NCBI RefSeq assembly: GCF_013823965.1
Contig: NZ_PNNA01000060.1
Coordinates: forward strand, 1 to 51,718
Direction of reading: 5' to 3'
DNA from: Flavobacterium sp.
Lineage (GTDB): Bacteria; Bacteroidota; Bacteroidia; Flavobacteriales; Flavobacteriaceae
DNA length: 51,718 nucleotides
The notes beneath the pieces are model-generated. The model was given only the letters and a program-made list of their open reading frames with translations, did no database searches and was not told the DNA's origin. The stretch's first letter is position 1. Each line of letters begins with the position of its first letter. Position numbers and translations under genes: made by a program. Of this stretch, positions 24,562 to 34,063 are shown piece by piece.

Positions 24562-25878
24562 ATGAGTACATCGACTATGCCTTATGTGGCTTTCAAAGTA
24601 AAAGACATTTCTCTAGCGGCTTGGGGAAGAAAAGAAATTGAATTGGCGGAAGCCGAAATGCCAGGTTTAATGGCGCTTCGTGCCGAATACAAAGACGAAC
24701 AACCGCTGAAAGGCGCTCGTATTGCAGGATGTTTGCACATGACAATCCAAACTGCGGTTTTGATCGAAACTTTAATTGCTCTTGGTGCTGAAGTGACCTG
24801 GTCTTCTTGCAACATTTTCTCTACTCAAGATCAAGCTGCCGCCGCGATTGCCGCTGCCGGGATTCAAGTTTATGCTTGGAAAGGTTTGAACGAAGTGGAT
24901 TTTGACTGGTGTATCGAGCAAACGTTGTTCTTTGGCGAGGACAGAAAACCATTAAACATGATTTTGGATGACGGTGGAGATTTGACCAACATGGTGATTG
25001 ATCGTTACCCAGAATTGGTTGCTGGAATCAAAGGATTGAGCGAAGAAACTACAACTGGAGTTCACCGTTTGTACGAAAGAGTAAAAGCTGGAACGTTGCC
25101 AATGCCTGCCATCAACGTGAATGACTCGGTTACTAAATCGAAATTTGACAACAAATACGGATGTAAAGAAAGTGCTGTAGATGCAGTTCGTCGTGCAACT
25201 GACATTATGTTAGCCGGAAAAAGAGTTGTTGTTTGTGGCTACGGAGACGTTGGAAAAGGAACTGCAGCTTCGTTTAGAGGTGCTGGTTCTATCGTGACAG
25301 TTACCGAAATTGACCCAATTTGTGCTTTGCAAGCTGCAATGGACGGTTATGAAGTTAAAAAATTAGACACGGTTATTGCTAATGCTGACATTATCATCAC
25401 AACCACTGGAAATAAAGACATCGTTCTAGGTTCTCATTTCGAGCAAATGAAAGACAAAACCATCGTTTGCAACATTGGACATTTTGACAACGAAATTGAC
25501 ATGGCTTGGTTAAACAAAAACCACGGTGCATCGAAAATCGAAATCAAACCACAAGTTGACAAATATACTATCGCTGGAAAAGACATCATCATTTTGGCCG
25601 AAGGTCGTTTGGTAAACCTTGGTTGTGCTACAGGTCACCCAAGTTTCGTGATGAGTAACTCATTCACCAACCAAACTCTTGCCCAAATCGAATTGTGGAA
25701 AAACAGCGCTGCATACAACAATGAAGTGTATATGTTACCTAAACATTTGGATGAAAAAGTGGCTATGTTACACTTGGCTAAACTAGGAGTAGAATTGGAA
25801 ACTTTACGTCAAGACCAAGCGGAATACATTGGTGTTGAAGTTCAAGGACCATTCAAACCAGAATATTACAGATATTAA
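24562..25878 (+). CDS. ahcY: Adenosylhomocysteinase
   Basis: Hydrolyses S-adenosylhomocysteine to adenosine and homocysteine, keeping the methylation cycle running. The 438-residue protein has the family length, an N-terminal substrate domain ([32 protein letters not shown]), the NAD-binding glycine motif CGYGDVGKG, and the C-terminal signature ending FKPEYYRY that reaches into the partner's NAD site. The lysine and aspartate near [13 protein letters not shown] are the catalytic region. It is a single-gene unit with its own promoter and terminator. Confidence 0.98.
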   Translation: MSTSTMPYVAFKVKDISLAAWGRKEIELAEAEMPGLMALRAEYKDEQPLKGARIAGCLHMTIQTAVLIETLIALGAEVTWSSCNIFSTQDQAAAAIAAAGIQVYAWKGLNEVDFDWCIEQTLFFGEDRKPLNMILDDGGDLTNMVIDRYPELVAGIKGLSEETTTGVHRLYERVKAGTLPMPAINVNDSVTKSKFDNKYGCKESAVDAVRRATDIMLAGKRVVVCGYGDVGKGTAASFRGAGSIVTVTEIDPICALQAAMDGYEVKKLDTVIANADIIITTTGNKDIVLGSHFEQMKDKTIVCNIGHFDNEIDMAWLNKNHGASKIEIKPQVDKYTIAGKDIIILAEGRLVNLGCATGHPSFVMSNSFTNQTLAQIELWKNSAAYNNEVYMLPKHLDEKVAMLHLAKLGVELETLRQDQAEYIGVEVQGPFKPEYYRY

Positions 25879-25884
25879 ATCTAT

Positions 25885-25919
25885 TTTAGATTTCTGAATT
25901 TAGATTTTAGATTATTTCA
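25885..25919. repeat. 7-bp tandem repeat after ahcY
   Basis: TTTAGAT, TTCTGAA, TTTAGAT, TTTAGAT and TATTTCA follow in 7-bp register directly after the stop codon and before the terminator. Confidence 0.6.
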
Positions 25920-25920
25920 G

Positions 25921-25950
25921 AACCCTTGCAGCGATGTGAGGGTTTTTTGT
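25921..25950 (+). terminator. ahcY terminator
   Basis: AACCCT (25921-25926) pairs with AGGGTT (25939-25944), followed by a T run. Confidence 0.75.
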
Positions 25951-25954
25951 TTTT

Positions 25955-26048
25955 GGGCGTGACCCTTCATAAAAACTACGGGTCGGGCTATTCGTTGCAA
26001 TCTTTATGTTTTTAAAGGAAAAACATAAAGGATTTCCACTGCTATCCC
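25955..26048. repeat. Palindromic REP-like element
   Basis: The inner hairpin is CTTTATGTTTTT (26002-26013) with AAAAACATAAAG (26019-26030), a perfect 12-bp stem. Outside it, GGGCTATTCG... (from 25985) and ...CTGCTATCCC (to 26048) pair imperfectly, leaving bulges; a further GACCC/GGGTC pair (25961-25965, 25980-25984) lies at the left. The asymmetric, bulged arms suggest a mobile or repeated intergenic element. It fills the ahcY to hypothetical-gene spacer. Confidence 0.6.
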
Positions 26049-26125
26049 TCACGCTACAGTGATCAAAACCTTAAAATTAATCAGATATTTTCATACTTTT
26101 GAAGTGTATTCTAGAAAACCAAATT

Positions 26126-26602
26126 ATGAGAACACGCCTGATTATAATGATAATAATGATATTGCCCCTTTTTGTGGATGCACAAAATTTTAATCCGCCA
26201 AAACCACAAATGCAAGATCCGTTGTTTAATCTATGGGGAAATAAACGACCAGAACTTCCACAAACGCCAACTGTTAAACCTCTTTATCGAAGTCGCGCTG
26301 AAAATGCACAAGCTAAATTAGCAATAGAAGAACGCAAACTAATAAAAATAGCAAAAAAAGCGTGGGCAAAAGAAGCTGATTTAAAAAAAGAAAAAGAAAA
26401 TCTAAAGAATCTTGAAAACACTCCAGAAACCGACAATAATGCCTATCATCAAAAAAAAATTGAAAAATCTAAAAAGCAAATAGCTAAATCTCAGGATAAA
26501 CTAAATAAATTAAAAACGGAGGTAGATTCAAAGTCAAAAAAAGTAGAAAACATGGAAAAAGCTATAGAAGCAGCTAAACTAAAAAAAGAAGAAGATTACT
26601 AA
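26126..26602 (+). CDS. Exported Lys/Glu-rich coiled-coil protein
   Basis: A 158-residue protein of unknown function. Residues 1-20 (MRTRLIIMIIMILPLFVDAQ) are a signal peptide. A Pro-rich part follows (PPKPQMQDP, PELPQTPTVKP), then from about residue 60 a long charged helix with heptad spacing, rich in Lys and Glu, to the end at KKEEDY. The ATG at 26126 is the start because it begins the signal peptide; a candidate -7 box TACTTTTG lies at 26094-26101. I do not recognise a family. Confidence 0.7.
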   Translation: MRTRLIIMIIMILPLFVDAQNFNPPKPQMQDPLFNLWGNKRPELPQTPTVKPLYRSRAENAQAKLAIEERKLIKIAKKAWAKEADLKKEKENLKNLENTPETDNNAYHQKKIEKSKKQIAKSQDKLNKLKTEVDSKSKKVENMEKAIEAAKLKKEEDY

Positions 26603-26652
26603 CAGTATTGCAAACTTGCCCTTCAAAGGCTACCAAATTCCATAAAACTCCA

Positions 26653-26686
26653 AAACTCCTAGCCTCCCAAAAGCCTAGGAGTTTTT
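26653..26686 (+). terminator. Terminator after the coiled-coil protein gene
   Basis: AAACTCCTAG (26653-26662) pairs with CTAGGAGTTT (26675-26684), followed by more T. Confidence 0.85.
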
Positions 26687-26772
26687 TGTTTCTATGCCAA
26701 TTCAATCCGTTTTATATTTTTACGTAAATTAGCATCACTTAAAAAACACATCGAACTTAGAATAGAACAAGT

Positions 26773-27684
26773 ATGAAGGCAAAAAGCATTCTGGAAACCA
26801 TTGGAAAAACACCCGTGGTTCAAATCAACAAATTGTTTGGAAACAGCAAAGAAGTTTGGATTAAATTAGAAAGATCAAATCCGGGAAACAGCATCAAAGA
26901 CAGAATTGCACTAGCGATGATAGAAGATGCCGAGAGCAAAGGATTATTGAATGCCAACAGCGTCATTATTGAGCCAACTTCAGGAAACACGGGAATTGGT
27001 TTAGCTCTGGTAGCTGCGGTGAAAGGTTACAAAGTTATTTTGGTAATGCCTGATTCCATGAGTGTGGAACGCAGAAAATTAATGGAAATTTACGGTGCTG
27101 AATTTGTTCTTACACCGCGCGAAAAAGGAATGAAAGGTGCCATTGAAAAAGCAGCCGAATTAGTCCTGGAAACACCAAATGCCTGGTCTCCCAAACAATT
27201 TGACAATCCAGCCAATGTCGCAGTTCACGAAAAAACTACCGCTCAAGAAATTCTTGCAGATTTTCCCGATGGATTGGATTATGTCATCACGGGTGTTGGA
27301 ACCGGCGGACACATTACTGGCGTTGCCAAAGTTTTGAAAGCTAAATTCCCCAACTTGAAAGTAATCGCAGTGGAACCAGAATTATCACCCGTATTAAGCG
27401 GTGGAACTCCTGGCCCACATCCTTTGCAAGGCATTGGAGCCGGATTTATTCCTACTATTTTCTCCAGGGATTTAATTGACGAAGTAATTCAAGTCGGCAA
27501 AGACGAATCGTTTGAATTTGCTCGAAAAATTGCCAAACAAGAAGGAATTCTTGTGGGGATTTCTACTGGCGCATCCTTGGCGGCTGTAGCCAAAAAATTA
27601 GAAACAATTCAAGATGGAGCGGTTGTACTCACTTTTAATTATGATACAGGAGAGAGATATTTATCAATCGAAGGTTTATATTAA
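26773..27684 (+). CDS. cysK: Cysteine synthase (O-acetylserine sulfhydrylase)
   Basis: PLP enzyme that makes cysteine from O-acetylserine and sulfide. The 303-residue protein has the PLP lysine Lys42 in NPGNSIKDR, the substrate loop TSGNTG (69-74), the phosphate-cup [10 protein letters not shown], and a C-terminal [10 protein letters not shown]. These match the CysK/CysM fold; the [15 protein letters not shown] stretch fits CysK. It stands alone between two terminators, with no serine acetyltransferase gene beside it. Confidence 0.95.
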   Translation: MKAKSILETIGKTPVVQINKLFGNSKEVWIKLERSNPGNSIKDRIALAMIEDAESKGLLNANSVIIEPTSGNTGIGLALVAAVKGYKVILVMPDSMSVERRKLMEIYGAEFVLTPREKGMKGAIEKAAELVLETPNAWSPKQFDNPANVAVHEKTTAQEILADFPDGLDYVITGVGTGGHITGVAKVLKAKFPNLKVIAVEPELSPVLSGGTPGPHPLQGIGAGFIPTIFSRDLIDEVIQVGKDESFEFARKIAKQEGILVGISTGASLAAVAKKLETIQDGAVVLTFNYDTGERYLSIEGLY

Positions 27685-27723
27685 TCCTGAAATTATTTCT
27701 AACACAGATTTAATTCTTCAAAA

Positions 27724-27757
27724 CTCCCAGCAATTCATTGTCCTGGGAGCTTTTTTT
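27724..27757 (+). terminator. cysK terminator
   Basis: CTCCCAG (27724-27730) pairs with CTGGGAG (27743-27749), followed by seven T after one base. Confidence 0.85.
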
Positions 27758-27930
27758 AGACCAAAACCATAAAGTAGCCATCCCTTTTTCTATTTAAGAA
27801 AAAAACAACTTTACACTTGTTTAATTTGCCCAATTTCACCATATTTACATATAACAACTATTGTATTGTATTTCATCATACAAATTACTGGATTTAAAAC
27901 CTTGCCTACTAAAAACCTCTCATTAGAATA

Positions 27931-29541
27931 ATGACTATTAATTACAAATTTTCGTCTCATACTTCAGTTAGTATATTTATTATTCTTTTGGCAATAACTG
28001 TAATAGCTGGATGGCTGTTTGATGTCAGTGTGTTGAGAACAATCATTCCCGGCTTTATCTCAATGAAAATAAACACCGCCATTTGTTTCTTGCTTTCCGG
28101 AGCGATTTTCACATGCTTGACAATGGGTAGATGGAATACCGTTTGTCGTTTTATATCATTTTTTCTTTTAGTCTTTGGAATCGCTACTTTTTCGCAAAAC
28201 ATTTTTGGCTACAACTTGGGAATAGACCAATTATTGATCACTGATTATGATGCCATCAAAAATGGATTGCCTTATCCGGGTCGTCCTTCGCCAACTACAG
28301 CTTTCTGTTTCAGTTTGTACAGCTGTGCATTATTGTGCATTACGTCACCAAATTCTCATTTAAAAAAAATAGGCCAATACAGCCTTCACCTCATTACACT
28401 GATTTCATTCATTGCGCTATTGGGTTATTTGTTTTCTGTGGCCGCATTTTACAAACTTGCATTTCTTACCGATATAGCCTTTCATACTGCATTCGCTTTT
28501 TTTGTGCTCTCAGTTGCCTCTTCTTTCATTCAAAAAAACAAGGGAATTACCGGAATATTCACAGGAACAAAAATTGGAAATCTAGTGGCTCGAAAGCTTT
28601 TTCCAAAAATGGCAATCACCATTCTCCTGCTTACTTTATTGGAATTATTCATACTAAGACATCACATGATATCGGAAGATTTTGGAATAGCGCTTTTTGG
28701 CACTTCATTTATCATTGTGACGTTGTTTTTTATTGCCTCGACTTCACGACAACTCAACCGAATAGACATCAAAAGAATTCAAGCCGAAAACAAAATAATA
28801 AAAACCAATAAAAATCTTGAAAAAATTGTAATTGACCGCACTATTTACCTAACCAATCAAAACAAACAATTAGAAGATTTTGCACACATTATTTCCCACA
28901 ATCTTCGGGGTCCTGTAAGTAATTTGAATTCGCTTCTAAACATTTACAAAGAAGAAAAAGACCTGGAAGTCAAAAATGATTTAATGGAGATGTTTGAAAA
29001 AACGGTCAACAATATTGGAAGCACCCTCAATGAATTGCTGGAAGTGGTTTCCATAAAACACGAATCAAAGAGAAATAGAGAGGAAATTATTTTTGAAACC
29101 GTTTTTTCTAAAATCAAGGAAACTTTTCAAGGTGATATTTTAAGACTAAAAGCCGATGTAACGGGGGATTTTTCTCAAGCTCCAGTAATAGAATACTCTT
29201 CAACTTATCTTGAGAGCATTATGCAAAACTTACTAAGTAATTCCTTAAAATACCATAATCCGGACCAAAAACCCACCATTCACTTTGCAACAAAATATAT
29301 CAATGAAAATATAGAGCTCACGGTAAGCGACAACGGTCTAGGAATTGATCTTTCTAAAAACGGATCTCGATTATTTGGATTGCATAAAACTTTTCACGAA
29401 CACCCGGATGCAAAAGGTGTCGGACTTTTTTTAACCAAAACACAGGTTGAAACAATGGGAGGAGAAATAACTGTAACCAGTGAAGTAAACAAAGGCACAA
29501 CCTTTAAAATCATTTTTTACAACAATAGACCAGCAGATTAA
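27931..29541 (+). CDS. Sensor histidine kinase with a multi-pass membrane domain
   Basis: A 536-residue histidine kinase. The first 280 residues contain about eight hydrophobic segments, probably an integral-membrane sensor with no large periplasmic loop. A short coiled coil (about 284-315) leads to the phosphoacceptor His323 in FAHIISHNLRGPVSNL, then the ATPase N box (MQNLLSNSLKYHN), G1 (DNGLGID) and G2 (GVGLFLTK). The His-box type (SHNLRGP) is common in Bacteroidota hybrid and light- or redox-linked kinases. No response regulator is adjacent, so the output is unknown. Confidence 0.92.
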   Translation: MTINYKFSSHTSVSIFIILLAITVIAGWLFDVSVLRTIIPGFISMKINTAICFLLSGAIFTCLTMGRWNTVCRFISFFLLVFGIATFSQNIFGYNLGIDQLLITDYDAIKNGLPYPGRPSPTTAFCFSLYSCALLCITSPNSHLKKIGQYSLHLITLISFIALLGYLFSVAAFYKLAFLTDIAFHTAFAFFVLSVASSFIQKNKGITGIFTGTKIGNLVARKLFPKMAITILLLTLLELFILRHHMISEDFGIALFGTSFIIVTLFFIASTSRQLNRIDIKRIQAENKIIKTNKNLEKIVIDRTIYLTNQNKQLEDFAHIISHNLRGPVSNLNSLLNIYKEEKDLEVKNDLMEMFEKTVNNIGSTLNELLEVVSIKHESKRNREEIIFETVFSKIKETFQGDILRLKADVTGDFSQAPVIEYSSTYLESIMQNLLSNSLKYHNPDQKPTIHFATKYINENIELTVSDNGLGIDLSKNGSRLFGLHKTFHEHPDAKGVGLFLTKTQVETMGGEITVTSEVNKGTTFKIIFYNNRPAD

Positions 29542-29573
29542 AAAATCAAATCCCAAACAAAAAAATAACACAA

Positions 29574-29606
29574 AAAAACCCGTTTCTCACGAAACGGGTT
29601 TTTTTA
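29574..29606. terminator. Bidirectional terminator between histidine kinase and rpmA
   Basis: AAAAACCCGTTTC (29574-29586) pairs with GAAACGGGTTTTT (29591-29603) around the loop TCAC, with further T. Confidence 0.9.
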
Positions 29607-29623
29607 ATTATTGAGAAAATCGA

Positions 29624-29890
29624 TTATGCTTCAACTTCGAATGGAAGTATAGAAACGTATGATTTATTATCTCTTTTCTTTTGGAACTGAACAACTCCAT
29701 CCACTTTTGCATGTAAAGTGTGATCTTTACTAATGTAAACGTTTTCACCTGGATTATGTTTTGAACCTCTTTGTCTAACGATGATGTTCCCTGCAATGGC
29801 AGCTTGTCCACCAAAAATCTTAACGCCTAAACGTTTTGATTCTGATTCTCTACCATTCTTGGAACTACCGACACCTTTCTTGTGAGCCAT
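29624..29890 (-). CDS. rpmA: 50S ribosomal protein L27
   Basis: An 88-residue ribosomal protein near the peptidyl-transferase centre. It begins [22 protein letters not shown] and has the usual core [25 protein letters not shown]. Unlike Firmicutes L27 there is no N-terminal cleavable extension. It follows rplU by 22 bp in the conserved rplU-rpmA operon. Confidence 0.98.
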   Translation of the reverse strand: MAHKKGVGSSKNGRESESKRLGVKIFGGQAAIAGNIIVRQRGSKHNPGENVYISKDHTLHAKVDGVVQFQKKRDNKSYVSILPFEVEA

Positions 29891-29912
29891 GACGTATTAG
29901 TTTATTTTGTTA

Positions 29913-30338
29913 TTATTCTTGTGTCTCTTCTTTTTTAGCTTTTGGAGCTTTTTTTACTTTTGGAGCTGCTACTTCTTCAGTTGCCACTTCAACAGTTTCT
30001 TTTTTGGCAGCGGCTTTTTTAGGAGCTGATGCTGTAATACCTTCGATTACAATTTGAGTAAGATACTGACGGTGTCCGTTTCTCTTTTTATAACCTTTTC
30101 TTCTTTTCTTTTTGAAAACGATTACTTTATCTCCTTTTAAGTGTTGTAACACTTTGGCTTCTACTGAAGCACCTTCTATAGCTGGGGCGCCTATCGTGAT
30201 TGTACCGTTGTCGTCTAACAAATAAACTTTGTCAAAAGAAACTTTAGTTCCTTCTTCATTTGCCAAACGGTGAACGTAAACCTTTAGGTCTTTGCTAACT
30301 TTAAACTGTTGCCCTGCTATCTCTACGATTGCATACAT
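29913..30338 (-). CDS. rplU: 50S ribosomal protein L21
   Basis: A 141-residue ribosomal protein. Residues 1-100 are the L21 domain (MYAIVEIAGQQFKV, then VFKKKRRKGYKKRNGHRQYLT). The last 35 to 40 residues are an Ala/Lys/Glu-rich tail (APKKAAAKKETVEVATEEV...) that goes beyond the usual length of about 103 and is common in Bacteroidota. The promoter is at 30369-30398. Confidence 0.98.
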   Translation of the reverse strand: MYAIVEIAGQQFKVSKDLKVYVHRLANEEGTKVSFDKVYLLDDNGTITIGAPAIEGASVEAKVLQHLKGDKVIVFKKKRRKGYKKRNGHRQYLTQIVIEGITASAPKKAAAKKETVEVATEEVAAPKVKKAPKAKKEETQE

Positions 30339-30368
30339 AACAAATTGTTTTATAAATTTTTAAGGTTG

Positions 30369-30398
30369 CAAATATACAATTAAATATTTATCCTGCAA
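30369..30398 (-). promoter_or_regulatory. rplU-rpmA promoter
   Basis: On the minus strand TTGC (30395-30398), 18 bp, then TATATTTG (30369-30376), about 30 bp before the rplU ATG. Confidence 0.7.
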
Positions 30399-30517
30399 TT
30401 AGTTCCCGCAAAAAAATAGTTTCTTCAGTCAAAGACTTGTTTTTAAAGGCTTTCGCAATGATTCTTGAGTCTTTTTTTCTACAACAATTGTTAACTTTTA
30501 CACAAAGTAGGAAAAAT

Positions 30518-30550
30518 TTGTCATCGTTTATTAAAATAAAGTTATTTTTG
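30518..30550 (+). promoter_or_regulatory. Candidate promoter of the M16 peptidase pair
   Basis: TTG (30518-30520), 22 bp, then TATTTTTG (30543-30550), 57 bp before the first ATG. Confidence 0.5.
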
Positions 30551-30607
30551 ATGTAACAATAACAACGGTTTGATTACCAACTGTAAATAATAAAATTATT
30601 AATCCTT

Positions 30608-31933
30608 ATGAAAAAATCAATAATGGCGTTAAGTGCTGCACTTTTGCTTGGAGGAATAGCCTCGGCACAAAAAGTGGATTTTGAAGAATACGATTTAGAT
30701 AACGGAATGCATGTTATTTTGCACAACGATCCCTCTGCCCCAGTGGTTGTAACATCGGTAATGTACCATGTGGGTGCCAAAGACGAAAACCCCGAAAGAA
30801 CCGGTTTTGCACACTTTTTTGAACATTTGTTATTTGAAGGAACCGAAAACATCAAGCGCGGGGAATGGATGAAAATAGTCTCTTCCAATGGAGGCGTAAA
30901 CAATGCCAACACCACTGATGACCGAACGTATTATTACGAAGTTTTTCCATCAAATAACCTGGAACTCGGACTTTGGATGGAATCCGAAAGAATGATGCAT
31001 CCTGTAATCAACCAAATTGGTGTTGACACACAAAATGAAGTTGTCAAAGAAGAAAAAAGAACCAGTTTTGACAACCGTCCTTACGGCAACATTCTTACGG
31101 TTGTAAAAGAAAACATGTTCAAAAATCATCCTTATCGCTGGAACACCATTGGTTCGATGAAACATTTAGACGCAGCCACTTTAGAAGAATTTCAAGCTTT
31201 CAACAAAAAATTCTATACACCAAACAATTCCGTTTTGGTTGTTGCGGGTCAAATCGACATTGCACAAACCAAAGAATGGATCAAAAAATATTTTGGCACA
31301 ATCCCAAGAGGCGAAGACTTTACAAGACAAACTTTTACCGAAGAACCCATTACCCAAACCATAAAAGCGACTTACCAAGATCCAAATATCCAGATTCCAA
31401 TGTTGGTGGCTTCTTACAGAACCCCTTCGATGAAAACTAGAGATGCTAGAGTTTTGAACTTGATTTCCTCCTATTTAAGTGACGGAAAAAGTTCAAAATT
31501 GTATAAAAAAATAGTAGACCAGAAAAAAATGGCATTACAAATTGGAGCTGTTGGATTTAGTCAAGAAGACTATGGAATGTACATCATATATGGATTACCT
31601 ATGGAAAAAATCACCATGACCGATTTGTTGAAAGAAATTGACGAAGAAGTCTTGAAAATTCAAACCGATTTGATTTCCGAAAAAGATTATCAAAAATTAC
31701 AGAACACTTTTGACAATCAATTTGTAAATGCAAATGCCGGAGTTGAAGGAATTGCCGAAAACTTGGCAAAATTCCACATGCTTTATGGAGATGTTAATTT
31801 AATTAATTCCGAGATTGATTTATACCATTCTATCACACGTGAAGAAATTAGAGACGTGGCAAAAAAATACTTAAACCCGAATCAAAGATTGATCCTGGAT
31901 TACGTTCCATCAACTGAACAAGCTCAAAACTAA
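30608..31933 (+). CDS. M16-family zinc metallopeptidase, active subunit
   Basis: A 441-residue exported peptidase of the insulinase/processing-peptidase family. The signal peptide ends near ALLLGGIASA. The inverted zinc motif HxxEH is intact at His69-Phe-Phe-Glu72-His73, with a distal Glu near 144-149 (QNEVVKEEKRT) as third ligand. It is followed 12 bp later by a second M16 gene without the zinc motif, so the two probably form a clamshell pair of active and inactive halves in the periplasm that degrades peptides. Confidence 0.95.
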   Translation: MKKSIMALSAALLLGGIASAQKVDFEEYDLDNGMHVILHNDPSAPVVVTSVMYHVGAKDENPERTGFAHFFEHLLFEGTENIKRGEWMKIVSSNGGVNNANTTDDRTYYYEVFPSNNLELGLWMESERMMHPVINQIGVDTQNEVVKEEKRTSFDNRPYGNILTVVKENMFKNHPYRWNTIGSMKHLDAATLEEFQAFNKKFYTPNNSVLVVAGQIDIAQTKEWIKKYFGTIPRGEDFTRQTFTEEPITQTIKATYQDPNIQIPMLVASYRTPSMKTRDARVLNLISSYLSDGKSSKLYKKIVDQKKMALQIGAVGFSQEDYGMYIIYGLPMEKITMTDLLKEIDEEVLKIQTDLISEKDYQKLQNTFDNQFVNANAGVEGIAENLAKFHMLYGDVNLINSEIDLYHSITREEIRDVAKKYLNPNQRLILDYVPSTEQAQN

Positions 31934-31945
31934 GACATCGAAATC

Positions 31946-33994
31946 ATGAAAAAAATAAGTATAGTACTATTCATTTTGTTCTTAACCGGAATTATGCAAG
32001 CACAAGACCGTCCACAACCCAAGCCTGGAAAAGCACCAGTGGTAAACATCAAGAAACCCCAAACATTTGTTTTGGCAAATGGTCTAAAGGTGATGATTGT
32101 CGAAAATCACAAATTACCACGAGTAACTTATAACCTTACCCTAGATAACGCCCCTTTTGCGGAAGGAAACAAAAAAGGTATTGACGAATTGGGCAGCAGT
32201 TTAATAGGAAATGGGTCTAAAAAAATAACAAAAGATGTTTTTAACGAAGAGATAGATTTTTTTGGGGCCAATGTCAACTTTAGTTCTAGCGGAGCTTATG
32301 CCAGTTCCCTTTCTAAATATGCCAACCGAATATTGGAATTGATGGCCGACGGCGCATTGAACCCTAACTTCACCCAAGCAGAATTCGACAAAGAAAAAGC
32401 CAAAATGATCGAAGGTCTTAAGGCCGAAGAAAAAAGTGTTCCGGCAATAGCTGGCCGAGTTGCTGATGCTTTAGCCTTCGGAAAAAATCATCCTTCAGGT
32501 GAATTTGTAACCGAAGAAACGTTGAATAACGTGACACTAGCCGATGTTGAAACCAATTATAAAAACTATTTTGTGCCCGAAAATGCGTATTTAGTAATCA
32601 TTGGCGATGTAAAATACAAGAAAATCAAACCAGTTGTCGAAAAATTATTTGGCAAATGGGAAAAAAGAAGCACTCCAAAATTGACTTATGCCGATCCAAA
32701 AAATGTTGACTTTACCCAAATCAATTTTGTGGATATGCCAAATGCAGTACAATCTGAAATTGCATTGGTCAATACGGTGAATTTAAAAATGAGCGACCCT
32801 GATTTTTTCCCGGCAGTAATAGCAACCCACATTTTGGGCGGTGACTTCAACAGCTATTTGAACATGAATTTAAGAGAAGCACATGGATGGACTTACGGTG
32901 CCAATGCCACTATTGGTGCAGACAAATATGTGTCGAAACTAAGATCCGCATCGGCGGTAAGAAACGTGGTTACTGATAGTGCAGTGGTTGAATTTATCAA
33001 GGAAATTAAAAGAATTCGAACCGAAAAAGTAAGCGAAGCATTACTTAACAACGTAAAAGCCTCTTTCATTGGAAAATTCGTAATGCAGGTGCAACAACCT
33101 CAAGCCGTAGCCAGATATGCTTTGAGAATCGAGACAGAAAATCTTCCTGAAGATTTTTATGAAAATTACATCAAAAGCATCAACGCCGTAACTCCTGAAC
33201 AAGTACAGCTTGCCGCCAATAAATACTTCCTTGTTGACAACACCAGAATTGTAATTGCCGGAAAAGGAGCAGACGTGATTCCAGGATTGGAAAGTCTAAA
33301 AATCCCAATATTATATTTTGACAAATATGGCAATCCTACAGCAAAACCCGTTCTCAAAAAAGAAGTTCCAGCTGGCGTAACTGCCAAAATTGTTTTGGAT
33401 AATTACATCAAGGCAATTGGTGGCGAAAAAGCGTTGAATAACGTAAAAACTATTGCAATGATTGGATCAACTACAATTCCGCAAGCTCCATCACCATTGA
33501 CTTTTACCAATAAAATTGACGCCAAAGGAAAATTAATGGTTGAAATAGCCATGGGACCAATGAGCTTGATGAAACAAGTAGTCAACGAAAAAAGCGCTTA
33601 TCTCTTGCAACAAGGACAAAGAAAAAACATTGAAGGCAACGATTTAGCCGAAATGAAAGCCAGCGCCATTCCTTTTGAAGAATTGAAATTGGCCAAGAAA
33701 GAAGGACTTGTGCTTACCGGAATTGAATCCATCAACGGAAATGATGCTTATGCATTGCAAAACGGAAAAACCACTTTGTTCTATGACACAAAAACAGGCC
33801 TAAAAGTAGCCGATACAAAAACAATGGAACAAGGTGGAAAAACGATGACACAAACCACCACTTACGGAGATTACAGAGAAGTGAAAGGCGTGAAAATACC
33901 TTTCAACATTATTCAAAATGTAGGTTTCGAATTGGATATAAAAATGTCCGAAGTAAAAATCAACGAAGGTGTTTCTGACGCTGATTTCCAATAA
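31946..33994 (+). CDS. M16-family inactive subunit with a C-terminal LolA-like domain
   Basis: A 682-residue partner of the upstream peptidase. A signal peptide (to MQAQ) precedes a two-lobe M16 region in which the HxxEH position reads GIDELGSSLIGNG, so zinc is not bound. The substrate-binding Arg/Tyr motif survives (NLREAHGWTYGANATIG), as in inactive M16 subunits. From about residue 475 a separate domain follows (IVLDNYIKAIGGEKALNNVKT ... YREVKGVKIPFNI) that resembles the outer-membrane lipoprotein-sorting (LolA-like) fold. The domain probably helps bind a lipid or hydrophobic peptide; this is inference. Confidence 0.92.
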   Translation: MKKISIVLFILFLTGIMQAQDRPQPKPGKAPVVNIKKPQTFVLANGLKVMIVENHKLPRVTYNLTLDNAPFAEGNKKGIDELGSSLIGNGSKKITKDVFNEEIDFFGANVNFSSSGAYASSLSKYANRILELMADGALNPNFTQAEFDKEKAKMIEGLKAEEKSVPAIAGRVADALAFGKNHPSGEFVTEETLNNVTLADVETNYKNYFVPENAYLVIIGDVKYKKIKPVVEKLFGKWEKRSTPKLTYADPKNVDFTQINFVDMPNAVQSEIALVNTVNLKMSDPDFFPAVIATHILGGDFNSYLNMNLREAHGWTYGANATIGADKYVSKLRSASAVRNVVTDSAVVEFIKEIKRIRTEKVSEALLNNVKASFIGKFVMQVQQPQAVARYALRIETENLPEDFYENYIKSINAVTPEQVQLAANKYFLVDNTRIVIAGKGADVIPGLESLKIPILYFDKYGNPTAKPVLKKEVPAGVTAKIVLDNYIKAIGGEKALNNVKTIAMIGSTTIPQAPSPLTFTNKIDAKGKLMVEIAMGPMSLMKQVVNEKSAYLLQQGQRKNIEGNDLAEMKASAIPFEELKLAKKEGLVLTGIESINGNDAYALQNGKTTLFYDTKTGLKVADTKTMEQGGKTMTQTTTYGDYREVKGVKIPFNIIQNVGFELDIKMSEVKINEGVSDADFQ

Positions 33995-34013
33995 AAAATC
34001 TAGAATAAATTTT

Positions 34014-34041
34014 CAAAGGCTGTCCAAAAGGGCAGCCTTTG
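34014..34041. terminator. Terminator after the M16 pair
   Basis: CAAAGGCTG (34014-34022) pairs with CAGCCTTTG (34033-34041), followed by a T-rich stretch; it lies between convergent genes. Confidence 0.75.
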
Positions 34042-34063
34042 TTGTTTTATAGAACTTTAAACA

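Noticed and set aside
30481..30500. AACAATTGTT palindrome upstream of the M16 genes, like the core of the sulfur-cluster operators
   Set aside because: Only the inner ten bases match, the flanks do not extend the symmetry, and the distance to the candidate -7 box is 59 bp, not 33.
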